From assembly GCF_000687915.1 (NCBI RefSeq), contig NZ_JHZY01000004.1, positions 1,622,001-1,686,000 on the forward strand: DNA of 64,000 bases. The letters are read 5' to 3'. The stretch comes from Leeuwenhoekiella sp. MAR_2009_132. GTDB taxonomy: Bacteria; Bacteroidota; Bacteroidia; Flavobacteriales; Flavobacteriaceae. Of this stretch, positions 38,431 to 47,223 are shown one piece after another. A program made the translations under genes and the position numbers. The number at the start of each line of letters is the position of its first letter. Position 1 is the stretch's first letter. Below the pieces are notes generated by a model. The model worked only from the letters and a program-made list of their open reading frames with translations. It did not search any database and was not told the DNA's origin.

Positions 38431-39532
38431 TTTTAAAGAGCACTTAAACGCACACTCTTGGGGTGCCGTTTTAGAATCTATTTTTTCTAAAACAGAACGG
38501 GATGTGGAGTTGGCGCTGGCCAGTGCTACACCCAACCTAGAGGACTTTAAAGCTTTGATTTCGCCTGCGGCAAAACCCTTTTTAGAGCACATGGCGGCAA
38601 AAAGCAAGGCGATTACGCAGAAACGGTTTGGTAATACGATGCAAATGTATGCGCCTTTGTATTTAAGTAATGAGTGTCAGAATATTTGTACCTATTGCGG
38701 TTTTAGTCTTACTAACAAGATTCCCAGAAAAACGCTGACTGATGCTGAAATTCTTAAGGAAGCTCAGTTTTTAAAAGATAAAGGCTTTCAGCATATTTTA
38801 TTAGTTACCGGTGAAGCAAATCAGACGGTAGGCGTGGGGTATATTGCTAATGCGATACGCATATTAAAACCACATTTCGCAAACATTTCTATAGAAATAC
38901 AGCCGTTAGATCAGGATGAGTACGAGCTTTTAATTAAAGAAGGTTTGTATGCCACATTAGTATATCAGGAAACGTATCACGAGGCAACCTATAAAATTCA
39001 CCATCCCAAAGGAAAAAAATCAAACTTTGATTACCGGTTAGAAACACCAGATAGGTTAGGAAAAGCCGGAATTCATAAAATAGGAATCGGCGCATTATTT
39101 GGACTTGAAGATTGGCGGGCAGATAGTTTTTTTACAGCCTTACATCTCAAATATTTGCAAAAAACCTATTGGAAAACGAAGTATTCTATTTCGTTTCCCA
39201 GATTGCGTCCTTTTAGTGGAGGTCTCGAACCTAAAGTAGCAATGACAGATCCAGATTTGCTGCAGTTAATTTGTGCCTATCGTATTCTTGATGAAGATGT
39301 AGAGCTTTCAATTTCTACACGCGAACAGCAAAAGTTTAGAGATCATATTGTGCATTTAGGAATCACTTCGATGAGTGCGGAGTCAAAAACAAATCCCGGC
39401 GGTTATGTGGTAGAACCGCAGTCATTAGAGCAGTTTGAAATTTCAGATGAGCGCAGCACCGAAACTATTGCTCAAATGTTACGCGATAGTGGTCGTGAAC
39501 CGGTATGGAAAGATTGGGATCAAAACTGGTAA
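38423..39532 (+). CDS. thiH: 2-iminoacetate (dehydroglycine) synthase, radical SAM
   Basis: Cleaves tyrosine to give dehydroglycine and p-cresol. 369 aa, with the radical-SAM cluster motif [10 protein letters not shown] near residue 84-93, and the [12 protein letters not shown] and [12 protein letters not shown] segments of ThiH. Its use, rather than the flavin glycine oxidase ThiO, is typical for this phylum. The thiF gene begins immediately after the stop codon. Confidence 0.96.
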   Translation: MTNFKEHLNAHSWGAVLESIFSKTERDVELALASATPNLEDFKALISPAAKPFLEHMAAKSKAITQKRFGNTMQMYAPLYLSNECQNICTYCGFSLTNKIPRKTLTDAEILKEAQFLKDKGFQHILLVTGEANQTVGVGYIANAIRILKPHFANISIEIQPLDQDEYELLIKEGLYATLVYQETYHEATYKIHHPKGKKSNFDYRLETPDRLGKAGIHKIGIGALFGLEDWRADSFFTALHLKYLQKTYWKTKYSISFPRLRPFSGGLEPKVAMTDPDLLQLICAYRILDEDVELSISTREQQKFRDHIVHLGITSMSAESKTNPGGYVVEPQSLEQFEISDERSTETIAQMLRDSGREPVWKDWDQNW

Positions 39533-40603
39533 ATGATGTTAACTACTAAAGATAAAAAGCGGTATTCCAGACATATTCTACTTGATGAGGTGGGAGAATT
39601 AGGGCAGCAAAAACTTAAAAATGCTAACGTGCTTGTAATTGGCTGCGGCGGTTTAGGCTGTCCTGTTTTACAGTATTTAGCTGCTGCCGGAATAGGGCAA
39701 TTAGGGATTATAGATGATGATCGCGTTGATGTTAGTAATCTGCAACGACAGATTTTATTTACGGAAAATCACGTTGGAACATTAAAGGTTGAAGCTGCAA
39801 AAGAGGTGTTAGCCGGGCTGAATTCACAATTAAAAATTGAGACTTACCCCACACGCTTATCTGCGGAAAATGCACTCGATTTGTTTGATAAATACGATGT
39901 TATTGTTGAAGGCAGCGATAGTTTCAGTACAAAATACCTGGCGAATGATGCTGCGTTACTAACCAATAAGCCACTGGTCTTTGGATCTATTTTTAAGTTT
40001 GAAGGGCAGGTTTCTGTGTTCAATTACAAAAACGGCCCTACGTACCGCTGCCTGTACCCCGAGCCGGTTTCAGAAGCAGAAATGCCTACCTGTAGCGAAG
40101 TGGGTGTACTGGGAATTCTACCCGGAATTATAGGAATTTTTCAGGCAAATGAAGTGCTTAAGATTATTTTAGATTTGGGGAATGTGCTTTCTGGGAAACT
40201 TCTCATTTACAATAGTCTTGAAGCCTCTCAAATACTGCTTCCGTTTACAAAAAATGAAGCTATCAAAATCACAGGACTTATTGAGCTGGATTTGAGTTGC
40301 ACGATACCTTCAATTCCTGAAATAGATTATTCTGCATACGCGGAAGCTAAAGAAATCTATTTTTTAGTAGATGTGCGGGAGCAGGAAGAACGGGAACATT
40401 TCAATTTAGGTGGTTTGCACATTCCTTTAAATAAACTGTTGGCAAATCCTCAAGTACTCGCAGCGCAAGATAATCTCGTATTGTATTGTGCTTCGGGAAA
40501 ACGCAGTGCTAGTGCGGTAAAAGCACTTATAGAATATTTTCCGCTTAAAAAAATAGTCAGTTTAAAAGGAGGAGTTTCAGCTGTTATTTTTACCGAAAAC
40601 TAA
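39533..40603 (+). CDS. thiF: ThiF/MoeB-family adenylyltransferase with rhodanese domain
   Basis: Adenylates the C-terminal Gly of ThiS. The E1-like domain has GCGGLGCPVLQYLAAAGIG and IDDDRVDVSNLQRQILF, then RCLYPEP and a Cys-containing loop PTCSEVGVLG. One zinc Cys pair of E. coli ThiF is not obvious. The C-terminal rhodanese domain (about residues 285-356) has the active Cys in YCASGKRS, so it can also supply persulfide sulfur. Its stop overlaps the stop of the convergent helicase gene by 4 bases. Confidence 0.93.
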   Translation: MMLTTKDKKRYSRHILLDEVGELGQQKLKNANVLVIGCGGLGCPVLQYLAAAGIGQLGIIDDDRVDVSNLQRQILFTENHVGTLKVEAAKEVLAGLNSQLKIETYPTRLSAENALDLFDKYDVIVEGSDSFSTKYLANDAALLTNKPLVFGSIFKFEGQVSVFNYKNGPTYRCLYPEPVSEAEMPTCSEVGVLGILPGIIGIFQANEVLKIILDLGNVLSGKLLIYNSLEASQILLPFTKNEAIKITGLIELDLSCTIPSIPEIDYSAYAEAKEIYFLVDVREQEEREHFNLGGLHIPLNKLLANPQVLAAQDNLVLYCASGKRSASAVKALIEYFPLKKIVSLKGGVSAVIFTEN

Positions 40604-43068
40604 ATCTTATCTAGATACCTCAGCATATTCTTAATGCGATCCTCGAGTTTTTCACTACTCAGTTTTTCGCGTAGGCGATCTGTAATAATAGGGAAGGAGA
40701 ACGGCGTTGCTTTCTGGCATTCTTTTACAATTATTTCTTGTTTTTCGATGCGCTCTAAGGCAATACGCAAGCGGCCTTCTTCAAGTTGGTGCTCAAATGT
40801 CTCACGATACGCCTGCTGAAACAACAAATTTTCGGGCTCATAATCCCGAAACACTTCAAACAACAACTGACTGTTGCTTTGCAGGTGTTTGTTTTTGACT
40901 ATTTTTCCCGGAAAACCGGTAAAAACCATTCCACTAATTACCGCAATATCTCTAAATTTCCTGCGTGCCATTTCGGTGCTGTTTAAGCTTTTTTGCAGGT
41001 CTTCAAATAAAAATTCTGAAGTAAAAAGATCATTATCAAGCACCTGTTGCATATCTATTTTTTGGTCTGATAAAATCTCAAAACCATAATCATTAAAGGC
41101 AATGCTAAAGGTTATAGGCGAAAGTAAACTAATGCGATATGCTAGTAAACTGCCTAAAGCCTCGTGTACAAATCGTCCCTCAAAAGGGTAAAATATATGG
41201 TGATAGCCCTCTCTACTTTTAAAGGTTTCTATGAGAAATTCATCATTTGTAGGTACGATAGATTCTAAACGCTGACGTTCAAAAATCTCTTTTAAGGCCT
41301 GCAGTTCGCGGGTTTGTTGTGCAAAGGGTAAGTTTGCAGAGTAGAGCTCTTCGCGCAGCAGTTCGCTCATTTGAGCAGATAGTGTAAGTCTGCCTCCCAT
41401 CCAACTTACCACGCGGGCTTGTTTTTTAGTTTTTGCCTTTTTGACTAAAACCTGCATTCCTTTTATGCGATAAAGTTCGAGGTTTTTACCAGCAAACGTA
41501 AATACATCACCCGGTGATAATTTTGAGATAAACCACTCTTCAACACTACCTATAAAACCACCTTTGAGATATTTTACCTGCAGTACGGCATCGCTCACGA
41601 TAGTTCCTATTTGTAGGCGGTGGCGCATGGCAACGGCTTTACTGTTTACTTTAAATTTCCCGTCGTCTTCAATTTCAATTTTTTTGTATTCGTCATAGGC
41701 TTGTAAAGACTGACTTCCTTTAGTTATAAAATTGAGAATCCAGCGCCATTGATCTTCGGTCATTGCCTGAAAACAGAAGGTCTGTTTAATTTCTTTCCAG
41801 ATATCTGCTGGGTAAAATCCATCAGAAACCGCCAAAGTCGTCAAATACTGAATCAATACATCAAAACTTAATAAGTATGGAATGCGATCTTCTACCACCT
41901 GATTAATAGCTGCTTTCCCCAATGCCGAAGCTTCGATTAACTCAATCGCATGTGTAGGTAAAAAATAGATGACGCTTTCTTTCCCCGGCTGGTGACCACT
42001 GCGCCCTGCACGTTGTAAAAAGCGGGCAACACCTTTTGGCCCGCCTATTTGGATGATGCTTTCTACAGGAGCAAAATCAACACCCAGATCAAGGCTAGAA
42101 GTACAAATCACCGCTTTTAGACTCTCATTACGAATGGCTTGTTCAACCCATAATCGGGTTTCTTTATTTATACTTCCGTGATGCATTGCGAGTTCGCCCG
42201 CATATTCAGGATGTTTATGCATCAACTTCTGAAACCACAATTCGCATTGCGCTCGGGTATTTGTAAACAGTAAAGTTGTTTTGCTGTTATTGATTATAGG
42301 CACAACTTCTTCAACCAGATGTAAACCCATGTGACCGCGCCACGGAAACTTTTCCATAGTCTCAGGAATAATACTTTCTACTTTATACGATTTCCCAAGA
42401 TTTGCTTTTATCAATACTGAATTTTCAAAAGGCTCAGAGTCGGTTCCTAAAAGCACTTCGCGTGCCTGGTTGAGATTTCCTATAGTTGCTGAAATTCCCC
42501 AAATACGCAGTTTTGGAGCAATTGTCTTAAGTCTTGATAATCCCAACTCTACTTGAACGCCTCGTTTGCTGCCTAAAAGTTCGTGCCACTCATCAATTAC
42601 AATTGCTGTACAGTCTTTAAAAACCTTGTCGTAGCCCTTAGAAGTTAGTAAAAGCTGTAAGCTTTCTGGAGTAGTGATGAGCAAATCTGGCATTTTACGT
42701 TTTTGTTTTGCACGTTCGGCTTGAGGCGTGTCTCCTGTGCGTATGCCTATAGTTAGTTGGGTTTCTAAACCATTAGAAAATCGTTGCGCCGCCTGTGCAA
42801 TTTCTACTGAAAGCGCCCGCAGTGGTGTAATCCATATTGCTTTTAATCCCGGCTTGTGTTTAGTTTTATAATCAGGATTATTTTTAATGTAGTCTAAAAC
42901 AAACCCGACCCACAAGGCATAGGTTTTTCCGCTTCCTGTTGGCGCATTTAATAAACCATTTTTACCCGCCAAAAATGCATCCCAACTTTCTTCCTGAAAG
43001 GGAAATGGTTTCCAGCCCTGAGATTTAAACCAGGATTTTGCGAGTGTATGTAGTTGTTTAGTTGTCAT
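40600..43068 (-). CDS. Ligase-associated DEXH-box helicase (Lhr-Core-like)
   Basis: An 822-aa SF2 DNA helicase of the Lhr-core type. Walker A is APTGSGKTYALWVG and the DExH box is DEWHELLGSKRG; SATIGN is motif III and QRAGRSGHQPG is motif VI. The winged-helix and Lhr C-terminal domain follow. In bacteria it is grouped with an ATP-dependent ligase, an MBL exonuclease and PdeM as a DNA-damage-response set, and the next two genes upstream are the ligase and exonuclease. PdeM is missing from its usual downstream place and lies at 32.8 kb. Confidence 0.93.
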   Translation of the reverse strand: MTTKQLHTLAKSWFKSQGWKPFPFQEESWDAFLAGKNGLLNAPTGSGKTYALWVGFVLDYIKNNPDYKTKHKPGLKAIWITPLRALSVEIAQAAQRFSNGLETQLTIGIRTGDTPQAERAKQKRKMPDLLITTPESLQLLLTSKGYDKVFKDCTAIVIDEWHELLGSKRGVQVELGLSRLKTIAPKLRIWGISATIGNLNQAREVLLGTDSEPFENSVLIKANLGKSYKVESIIPETMEKFPWRGHMGLHLVEEVVPIINNSKTTLLFTNTRAQCELWFQKLMHKHPEYAGELAMHHGSINKETRLWVEQAIRNESLKAVICTSSLDLGVDFAPVESIIQIGGPKGVARFLQRAGRSGHQPGKESVIYFLPTHAIELIEASALGKAAINQVVEDRIPYLLSFDVLIQYLTTLAVSDGFYPADIWKEIKQTFCFQAMTEDQWRWILNFITKGSQSLQAYDEYKKIEIEDDGKFKVNSKAVAMRHRLQIGTIVSDAVLQVKYLKGGFIGSVEEWFISKLSPGDVFTFAGKNLELYRIKGMQVLVKKAKTKKQARVVSWMGGRLTLSAQMSELLREELYSANLPFAQQTRELQALKEIFERQRLESIVPTNDEFLIETFKSREGYHHIFYPFEGRFVHEALGSLLAYRISLLSPITFSIAFNDYGFEILSDQKIDMQQVLDNDLFTSEFLFEDLQKSLNSTEMARRKFRDIAVISGMVFTGFPGKIVKNKHLQSNSQLLFEVFRDYEPENLLFQQAYRETFEHQLEEGRLRIALERIEKQEIIVKECQKATPFSFPIITDRLREKLSSEKLEDRIKNMLRYLDKI

Positions 43069-43074
43069 AGCAGA

Positions 43075-44685
43075 TTATTCACCTTTTTCAGGCTTCGGAA
43101 TCAATTGCTTGAGGTCTTCTAAGGTATTGGCATCATCAATTTTTTTGTCTTTACGCCAGCGCAGCATACGCGGGAAACGGGTGGCGACGCCGCTTTTGTG
43201 ACGTTTAGATAGCGCGATGCCTTCAAAGGCGATCTCAAAAACATGATGTGGTGTGACACTGCGCACGGGACCAAAACGTTCTAACGTATTTTTCTTAATC
43301 CAAGCATCCAAACTGCGAAACTCGGCATCTGTTAATCCGGAGTAGGCTTTGGCAAAAGTGACGAGTTCTTCTTTATTGTCATCCCAAAGTCCAAAGGTGT
43401 AATCGGTAAACAGATTGCTGCGGCGGCCGTGACCGCGCATCGCATAGGTGAGCACCGCATCAATAGTGAGCGGGTCAACCTTCCATTTCCACCAGTCGCC
43501 TTTTTTACGACCTACCAGATACGGCGAATCTTTCCGTTTGAGCATCAAGCCTTCAGACATCACTTCGCGGCTGCGCTCCCGTTCTACTGCTGCCTCTTCC
43601 CAATTTGAAAACTCGATGGTTTCTGAAAGATGTAATGGTAATTCTTCAGTTTTAACTTCGGCATATAGTTTTTCTAAAAGTTTACGCCTTTCGGCGAAAG
43701 CCATTTCACGTATGTCTTTGCCATCCCACTCCAGAATATCGTAGGCTTTAAGAATTACAGGAGTTTTTTTGAGTTGGGCTTTGGTAATATTTTTACGACC
43801 GATTCGGGTTTGTAAATCATTAAATGTGCCTATTGTGTTTTTTTTATAAGGGAGAATTTCGCCGTCTAGTACGGTTCCGTTAGGTAATGCTGAAACAAAA
43901 GCTTCAAACTCAGGATATTTATCGGTAACCAGTTCTTCTCCGCGACTCCATACAAACAATTCTTCATTACGAATAATTACCTGAGATCGTATACCGTCCC
44001 ATTTATGTTCTGCGTACCAATTATTTACATCACCTAAATCTTCTGGTTTGTCTTCAATAGCATAGGCGAGATAAAAGGGATAAGGTTTGCTGAGGTAATC
44101 TGCTGCGTTTTCTTCTAAAATAAGTTCTTGAAAACTAATTTTTTTAGGATCCCAATTCCCCATCAGTTTGTAAGCCAAAACATCAATGTCTATACCTGTA
44201 GCTTTTGCCAGTGCACGCGTCATTAACTTCTGACTAACGCCAATTCGAAAACTTCCGGTAATGAGTTTAGTAAATACAAAGCGCTCGTAGTAGTTGAGGT
44301 TTGTCCAGTTTTCATGAAGATATTCTCTTTTTTCTTCGTCGGTTTTTTTCTTAAGGGCAATCATTTCTTCAAGAAACTGCGTCAGGCTTTTTTCGGTACT
44401 ATCTTCAGAGGCGGGAATCACCAGTGCAATAGTTTCTGCGAGATCACCTACGATATGGTAACTCTCTTCAAACAACCATAAGGGAATATTGGCGAGTTCC
44501 GTCGCCCAGGTACGCAATAACGTTGTGTTTACCGGTCGTGGTGGACGACGGTGTGAAAGAATAGCAATCGTCCACACCTTATCTTTAGGGGAAGCTTCCT
44601 GAAAATATTGGGTAAGTGCATCTACCTTAACATTAGTTTTGTTAGTGCTGTCTATTTTCTTAATGAGTTGTGCAAATGCCTTCAT
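43075..44685 (-). CDS. ATP-dependent DNA ligase
   Basis: Seals DNA nicks using ATP. With the ATG at 44685 it is 536 aa; the adenylated Lys is K228 in EHKWDGIRSQV. An N-terminal helical DNA-binding domain precedes it. SEGLMLKRKDSPY and KWKVDPLTIDAVL are nucleotidyltransferase motifs IV-V, and a C-terminal OB domain follows. It is the second gene of the ligase-associated cluster, 6 bases before the helicase gene. A slightly longer frame with an upstream ATG at 44700 exists but overlaps a repeat. Confidence 0.94.
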   Translation of the reverse strand: MKAFAQLIKKIDSTNKTNVKVDALTQYFQEASPKDKVWTIAILSHRRPPRPVNTTLLRTWATELANIPLWLFEESYHIVGDLAETIALVIPASEDSTEKSLTQFLEEMIALKKKTDEEKREYLHENWTNLNYYERFVFTKLITGSFRIGVSQKLMTRALAKATGIDIDVLAYKLMGNWDPKKISFQELILEENAADYLSKPYPFYLAYAIEDKPEDLGDVNNWYAEHKWDGIRSQVIIRNEELFVWSRGEELVTDKYPEFEAFVSALPNGTVLDGEILPYKKNTIGTFNDLQTRIGRKNITKAQLKKTPVILKAYDILEWDGKDIREMAFAERRKLLEKLYAEVKTEELPLHLSETIEFSNWEEAAVERERSREVMSEGLMLKRKDSPYLVGRKKGDWWKWKVDPLTIDAVLTYAMRGHGRRSNLFTDYTFGLWDDNKEELVTFAKAYSGLTDAEFRSLDAWIKKNTLERFGPVRSVTPHHVFEIAFEGIALSKRHKSGVATRFPRMLRWRKDKKIDDANTLEDLKQLIPKPEKGE

Positions 44686-44703
44686 ATCGCTGTACCTCAT
44701 CCC

Positions 44704-44730
44704 CAGCCCTTCTCAACAGAGAAAAGGGAG
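44704..44730. repeat. Short imperfect palindrome, possible intergenic repeat (copy 2)
   Basis: CAGCCCTTCTCAAC then AGAGAAAAGGGAGG is an imperfect inverted repeat between ligase and exonuclease genes, resembling the one at 22405. The upstream end (CCTCATCCCCAGCCC) overlaps the alternative start of the ligase gene. Confidence 0.4.
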
Positions 44731-44738
44731 GGGAGCAG

Positions 44739-45779
44739 TTAATTTTCTTCAGATTCTTCTTTTTTATTTTCTTCTCCGAGTTCGCCTTCGTATTGTGTAG
44801 CTTCGGTACGTGCATCATAACCTTGTTCCAGTAAAAAGCGCGTAAAAATATCGGTATAACCGTGGGTGCTGATGATCTTTTCTGCTCCAGTGGCTTTTAC
44901 ACTTTCTAGTAAACCTTGCCAATCGCAATGGTCGCTAAGTACGAAACCTTTATCTATGGCTCTTCTTCGACGCGCTCCGCGAAAAGTCATCCAACCACTC
45001 GCAGATGCGGTAACGTAGGGAACCATCTTACGTATCCACGTACTGCCGTGTGCGCTGGGCGGCGCAACCACAATATTACCTATAAAATCTTCTTTTTTGG
45101 TCTCTCGGGTTACACGTGTGGTTACCGGCATTGGGGTAAGCGGGCGTATGACTTCGGTCATGTTTTCTATTGCCCCGTGGGTGTATATTTTACCAATATC
45201 TGTGTCCAGGTAGCGCAACAAGCGCTGTGCTTTACCCAATGAATATCCAAATATTATAGAGGTCTTACCTTCGGCTTTATTTTCTGCCCACCAATTGTTA
45301 ATATCCGTAAATACTTCAGCTTGCGGGCGCCATTTAAATGCCGGAAGTCCAAAGGTGCTTTCGGTAATAAATGTGTGGCATTTTACCGGCTCATAAGGTA
45401 CCGCAATGCCATCATCTTCAGTTTTGTAATCGCCGGTAAATACCCAGACTTCACCTTTGTGTTCTACTCGTATCTGCGAGCTGCCAATAATATGTCCCGC
45501 AGGATGCAGACTAAATTTTACATTGTTAATCACAAAGGTTTCTCCCCATTCTTTACCGGTCACATTAATTGCTCCCAGCCGGTGCTGAATAATAGGGACA
45601 TTAGTATGATGCGTAATGTATGCTTTATGACCGTAGCGACTGTGGTCTGCGTGACCATGGGATATAATGGCTTTGTCTACCGGTTTCCAGGGGTCGAGAT
45701 AGACCTTAGCGGCTGCACAGTAAATACCTTTGTCGTTAAATTGTAAGAGTGGCTCTGCGATGATTTCTAGCTTTTTTAT
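44739..45779 (-). CDS. Ligase-associated MBL-fold exonuclease with non-canonical start
   Basis: A metallo-beta-lactamase/beta-CASP nuclease of the ligase-associated set (346 aa if started at the ATA at 45779). The metal motif HGHADH lies at residues 41-46, and further conserved stretches are SLHPAGHIIGSSQI, FTGDYKTEDD, TESTFGLP and LSDHCDW. The only GTG start is at 45563 and would delete HGHADH, which cannot be right. From 45779 to 45563 the frame is intact and family-like (PLLQFNDKGIYCAAKVYLDP) but has no ATG, GTG or TTG. A stop (TAA) lies directly upstream of ATA. Candidate starts are ATA at 45779, or ATC at 45764 or 45761. An ATG lost by mutation or a base error is also possible. Confidence 0.85.
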   Translation of the reverse strand: MKKLEIIAEPLLQFNDKGIYCAAAKVYLDPWKPVDKAIISHGHADHSRYGHKAYITHHTNVPIIQHRLGAINVTGKEWGETFVINNVKFSLHPAGHIIGSSQIRVEHKGEVWVFTGDYKTEDDGIAVPYEPVKCHTFITESTFGLPAFKWRPQAEVFTDINNWWAENKAEGKTSIIFGYSLGKAQRLLRYLDTDIGKIYTHGAIENMTEVIRPLTPMPVTTRVTRETKKEDFIGNIVVAPPSAHGSTWIRKMVPYVTASASGWMTFRGARRRRAIDKGFVLSDHCDWQGLLESVKATGAEKIISTHGYTDIFTRFLLEQGYDARTEATQYEGELGEENKKEESEEN

Positions 45780-45989
45780 TTAAAGTTACAATGCAGTCTG
45801 TAAAGCCTTTGTGGGATTAAGAAAATATTAGCGTCAACAGGTAATTATTGTTGATGGTTATCAAATTATTTAAATTGTAAGTGATCCAACAGGATTTTTA
45901 AAATAGAAATAAAATGTATATCAGAAAAGAGAATTGGAAAGTAGGAAAAAGAAATTTGAATATTCAAGGTAAACTATAATTGCTAAACT

Positions 45990-46072
45990 TACCGCTGAGA
46001 TAGGGATAGCAGCAAGCTACCGTGTAGCGCGTATAGCCCGGTGCATTTCTAGCTTTTTTAAGCTAAAAATGC
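45990..46072. repeat. Structured extragenic element
   Basis: A segment starting ACCGCTGAGATAGGGATAGC contains GCTAC-CGT-GTAGC, then TATAGCCCGG, and ends with a 13-bp stem (GCATTTCTAGCTT / AAGCTAAAAATGC, one mismatch, loop TTTT) at 46043-46072. The layout resembles short palindromic extragenic repeats seen in Flavobacteria. No second copy was found in the window. Confidence 0.4.
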
Positions 46073-46120
46073 AATCTCTCAAATAATTACTTTTATGTTT
46101 TAATACGATTACATATTAAT

Positions 46121-46128
46121 TATCTTTG
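46121..46128 (+). promoter_or_regulatory. -7 element upstream of TerB-like gene
   Basis: TATCTTTG is a perfect TAnnTTTG, 19 bases before the ATG. A clear -33 TTG is absent. Confidence 0.45.
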
Positions 46129-46147
46129 GGCTCTTAAAAATACAACC

Positions 46148-46573
46148 ATGTCTTTTACAGATTTATTTGATAGCGGAGAACACAGACGCAACCTGGGTCA
46201 TTTTGCAGCAATTGCAAATATGGCGACTGTTGATGGTGAACTTAACGCGGAAGAAACTAAGCTTTTAAAGCGTTTTGCAGTTAAACTTGATATTGACGAG
46301 AGTGAATATGTTGATATCGTTGAAAATGCACGTAAATACCCAATTAATCCTCCTAACACTTCAGAAAAACGTTTAGAGCGTTTACACGATTTGTTTAAAA
46401 TGATTTTTATCGACCACGAGATTGATGATCACGAGCGTTTTTTAATTGAAAAATATGCGATAGGTCTTGGTTTTAGTGCAGAAAAATCAAAAAGTTTAAT
46501 AGAGCGATCTATTGAGATTTTTCAAGGTGGTGTAGATTTTGAAGATTATATCTACCTTCTAAATAAGAAGTAA
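46148..46573 (+). CDS. TerB-like (tellurite-resistance family) protein
   Basis: A 141-aa all-helical protein of the TerB-like superfamily. The motif IANMATVDGELNAEETKLLKRFAVKLDIDE matches the first metal-binding-type half, and the second half LFKMIFIDHEIDDHERFLIEKYAIGLGFS repeats the same pattern. The paired acidic loops (DGE, DHEID) suggest a divalent-metal site. The stand-alone role is unknown; no other ter genes are nearby. It is followed by a terminator. Confidence 0.8.
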   Translation: MSFTDLFDSGEHRRNLGHFAAIANMATVDGELNAEETKLLKRFAVKLDIDESEYVDIVENARKYPINPPNTSEKRLERLHDLFKMIFIDHEIDDHERFLIEKYAIGLGFSAEKSKSLIERSIEIFQGGVDFEDYIYLLNKK

Positions 46574-46597
46574 GATCAGGTTATAAATATATATATC

Positions 46598-46631
46598 AAA
46601 CCCGGTACAACCTGTTGTAGCGGGTTTTTTT
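46598..46631 (+). terminator. Terminator after TerB-like gene
   Basis: A stem AAACCCG...CGGGTTT with inner TACAA/TTGTA and loop CCTG is followed by seven T. Confidence 0.8.
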
Positions 46632-46725
46632 ATTAAGGAACTCTCAAGAATCTATTTAAAGGTATGGGTTCTCGTGATTTTGTTCTTTTTTTTTAAATGT
46701 ATCTTTAACTAGAAAATCCCATTTT

Positions 46726-47217
46726 ATGAATGCACACATACGTATAGCAGAATCTAACGACATGGCTCAGGTTTTACGCTTAATCAAAGAGCTTGCTGTT
46801 TATGAAAAAGAACCTGATGCCGTTGAGGTAACTGTAGATGATCTTATTTCTTATGGAACAGGAGATGATGCTGATTTCACCTGTTTTATTGCAGAGCGAG
46901 AGGGTGAAATTCTGGGTATAGCACTGGTTTATTTTAGGTTTTCTACCTGGAAAGGCCGTACCGTGCATCTAGAAGATCTTATCGTACGCCAGCAATACCG
47001 CGGCGAGGGTATAGGAATGGCATTATATACCGAAGTGATTAAATATACTTACAAGCTGGGTTTAAAACGTGTGGAATGGGTCGTGCTAGACTGGAATACT
47101 TCTGCAGTTGATTTTTATGAAGCTTCTGGAGCAAATGTGATGCGGGAGTGGAATACAGTACAAATGGATATTGAGGCTATGAAGAAATTTCTGTCTACTA
47201 AAGGAATGCTCGATTAA
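46726..47217 (+). CDS. GNAT N-acetyltransferase (diamine-acetyltransferase-like)
   Basis: A 163-aa GNAT enzyme. The acetyl-CoA loop is LIVRQQYRGEGIGMAL (Q/RxxGxG/A), preceded by GRTVHLEDL and followed by VEWVVLDWNTSAVDFYEASGA, which is the spermine/spermidine- or thialysine-acetyltransferase pattern. The substrate may be a lysine-like or diamine compound. It precedes the second aspartate kinase by 6 bases, so lysine-pathway chemistry is a plausible context. Confidence 0.88.
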   Translation: MNAHIRIAESNDMAQVLRLIKELAVYEKEPDAVEVTVDDLISYGTGDDADFTCFIAEREGEILGIALVYFRFSTWKGRTVHLEDLIVRQQYRGEGIGMALYTEVIKYTYKLGLKRVEWVVLDWNTSAVDFYEASGANVMREWNTVQMDIEAMKKFLSTKGMLD

Positions 47218-47223
47218 CAGCTT

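Larger units (their letters stand above)
45780..46147. other. 368-base intergenic region
   Basis: No convincing gene is seen; one 21-codon frame from the ATG at 45914 is probably chance. A -7-like TAACTTTA (minus strand, 45781-45788) abuts the exonuclease start. A structured element occupies about 45990-46072, and a perfect -7 box for the next gene is at 46121-46128. Confidence 0.6.

Noticed and set aside
44739..45563. Exonuclease read as a truncated protein starting at GTG 45563
   Set aside because: This would remove HGHADH, which is intact in the same frame upstream, so the longer reading is right even without a standard start.
45321..45746. Plus-strand open frame of 141 codons opposite the exonuclease gene
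   Set aside because: It lies wholly inside the coding strand of a well-conserved nuclease, has no start context and no recognisable domain. It is a shadow of biased codon use.
45914..45979. Small 21-codon frame in the gap before the TerB-like gene
   Set aside because: No promoter or ribosome-binding context. A chance ORF of this length is expected in an AT-rich gap.
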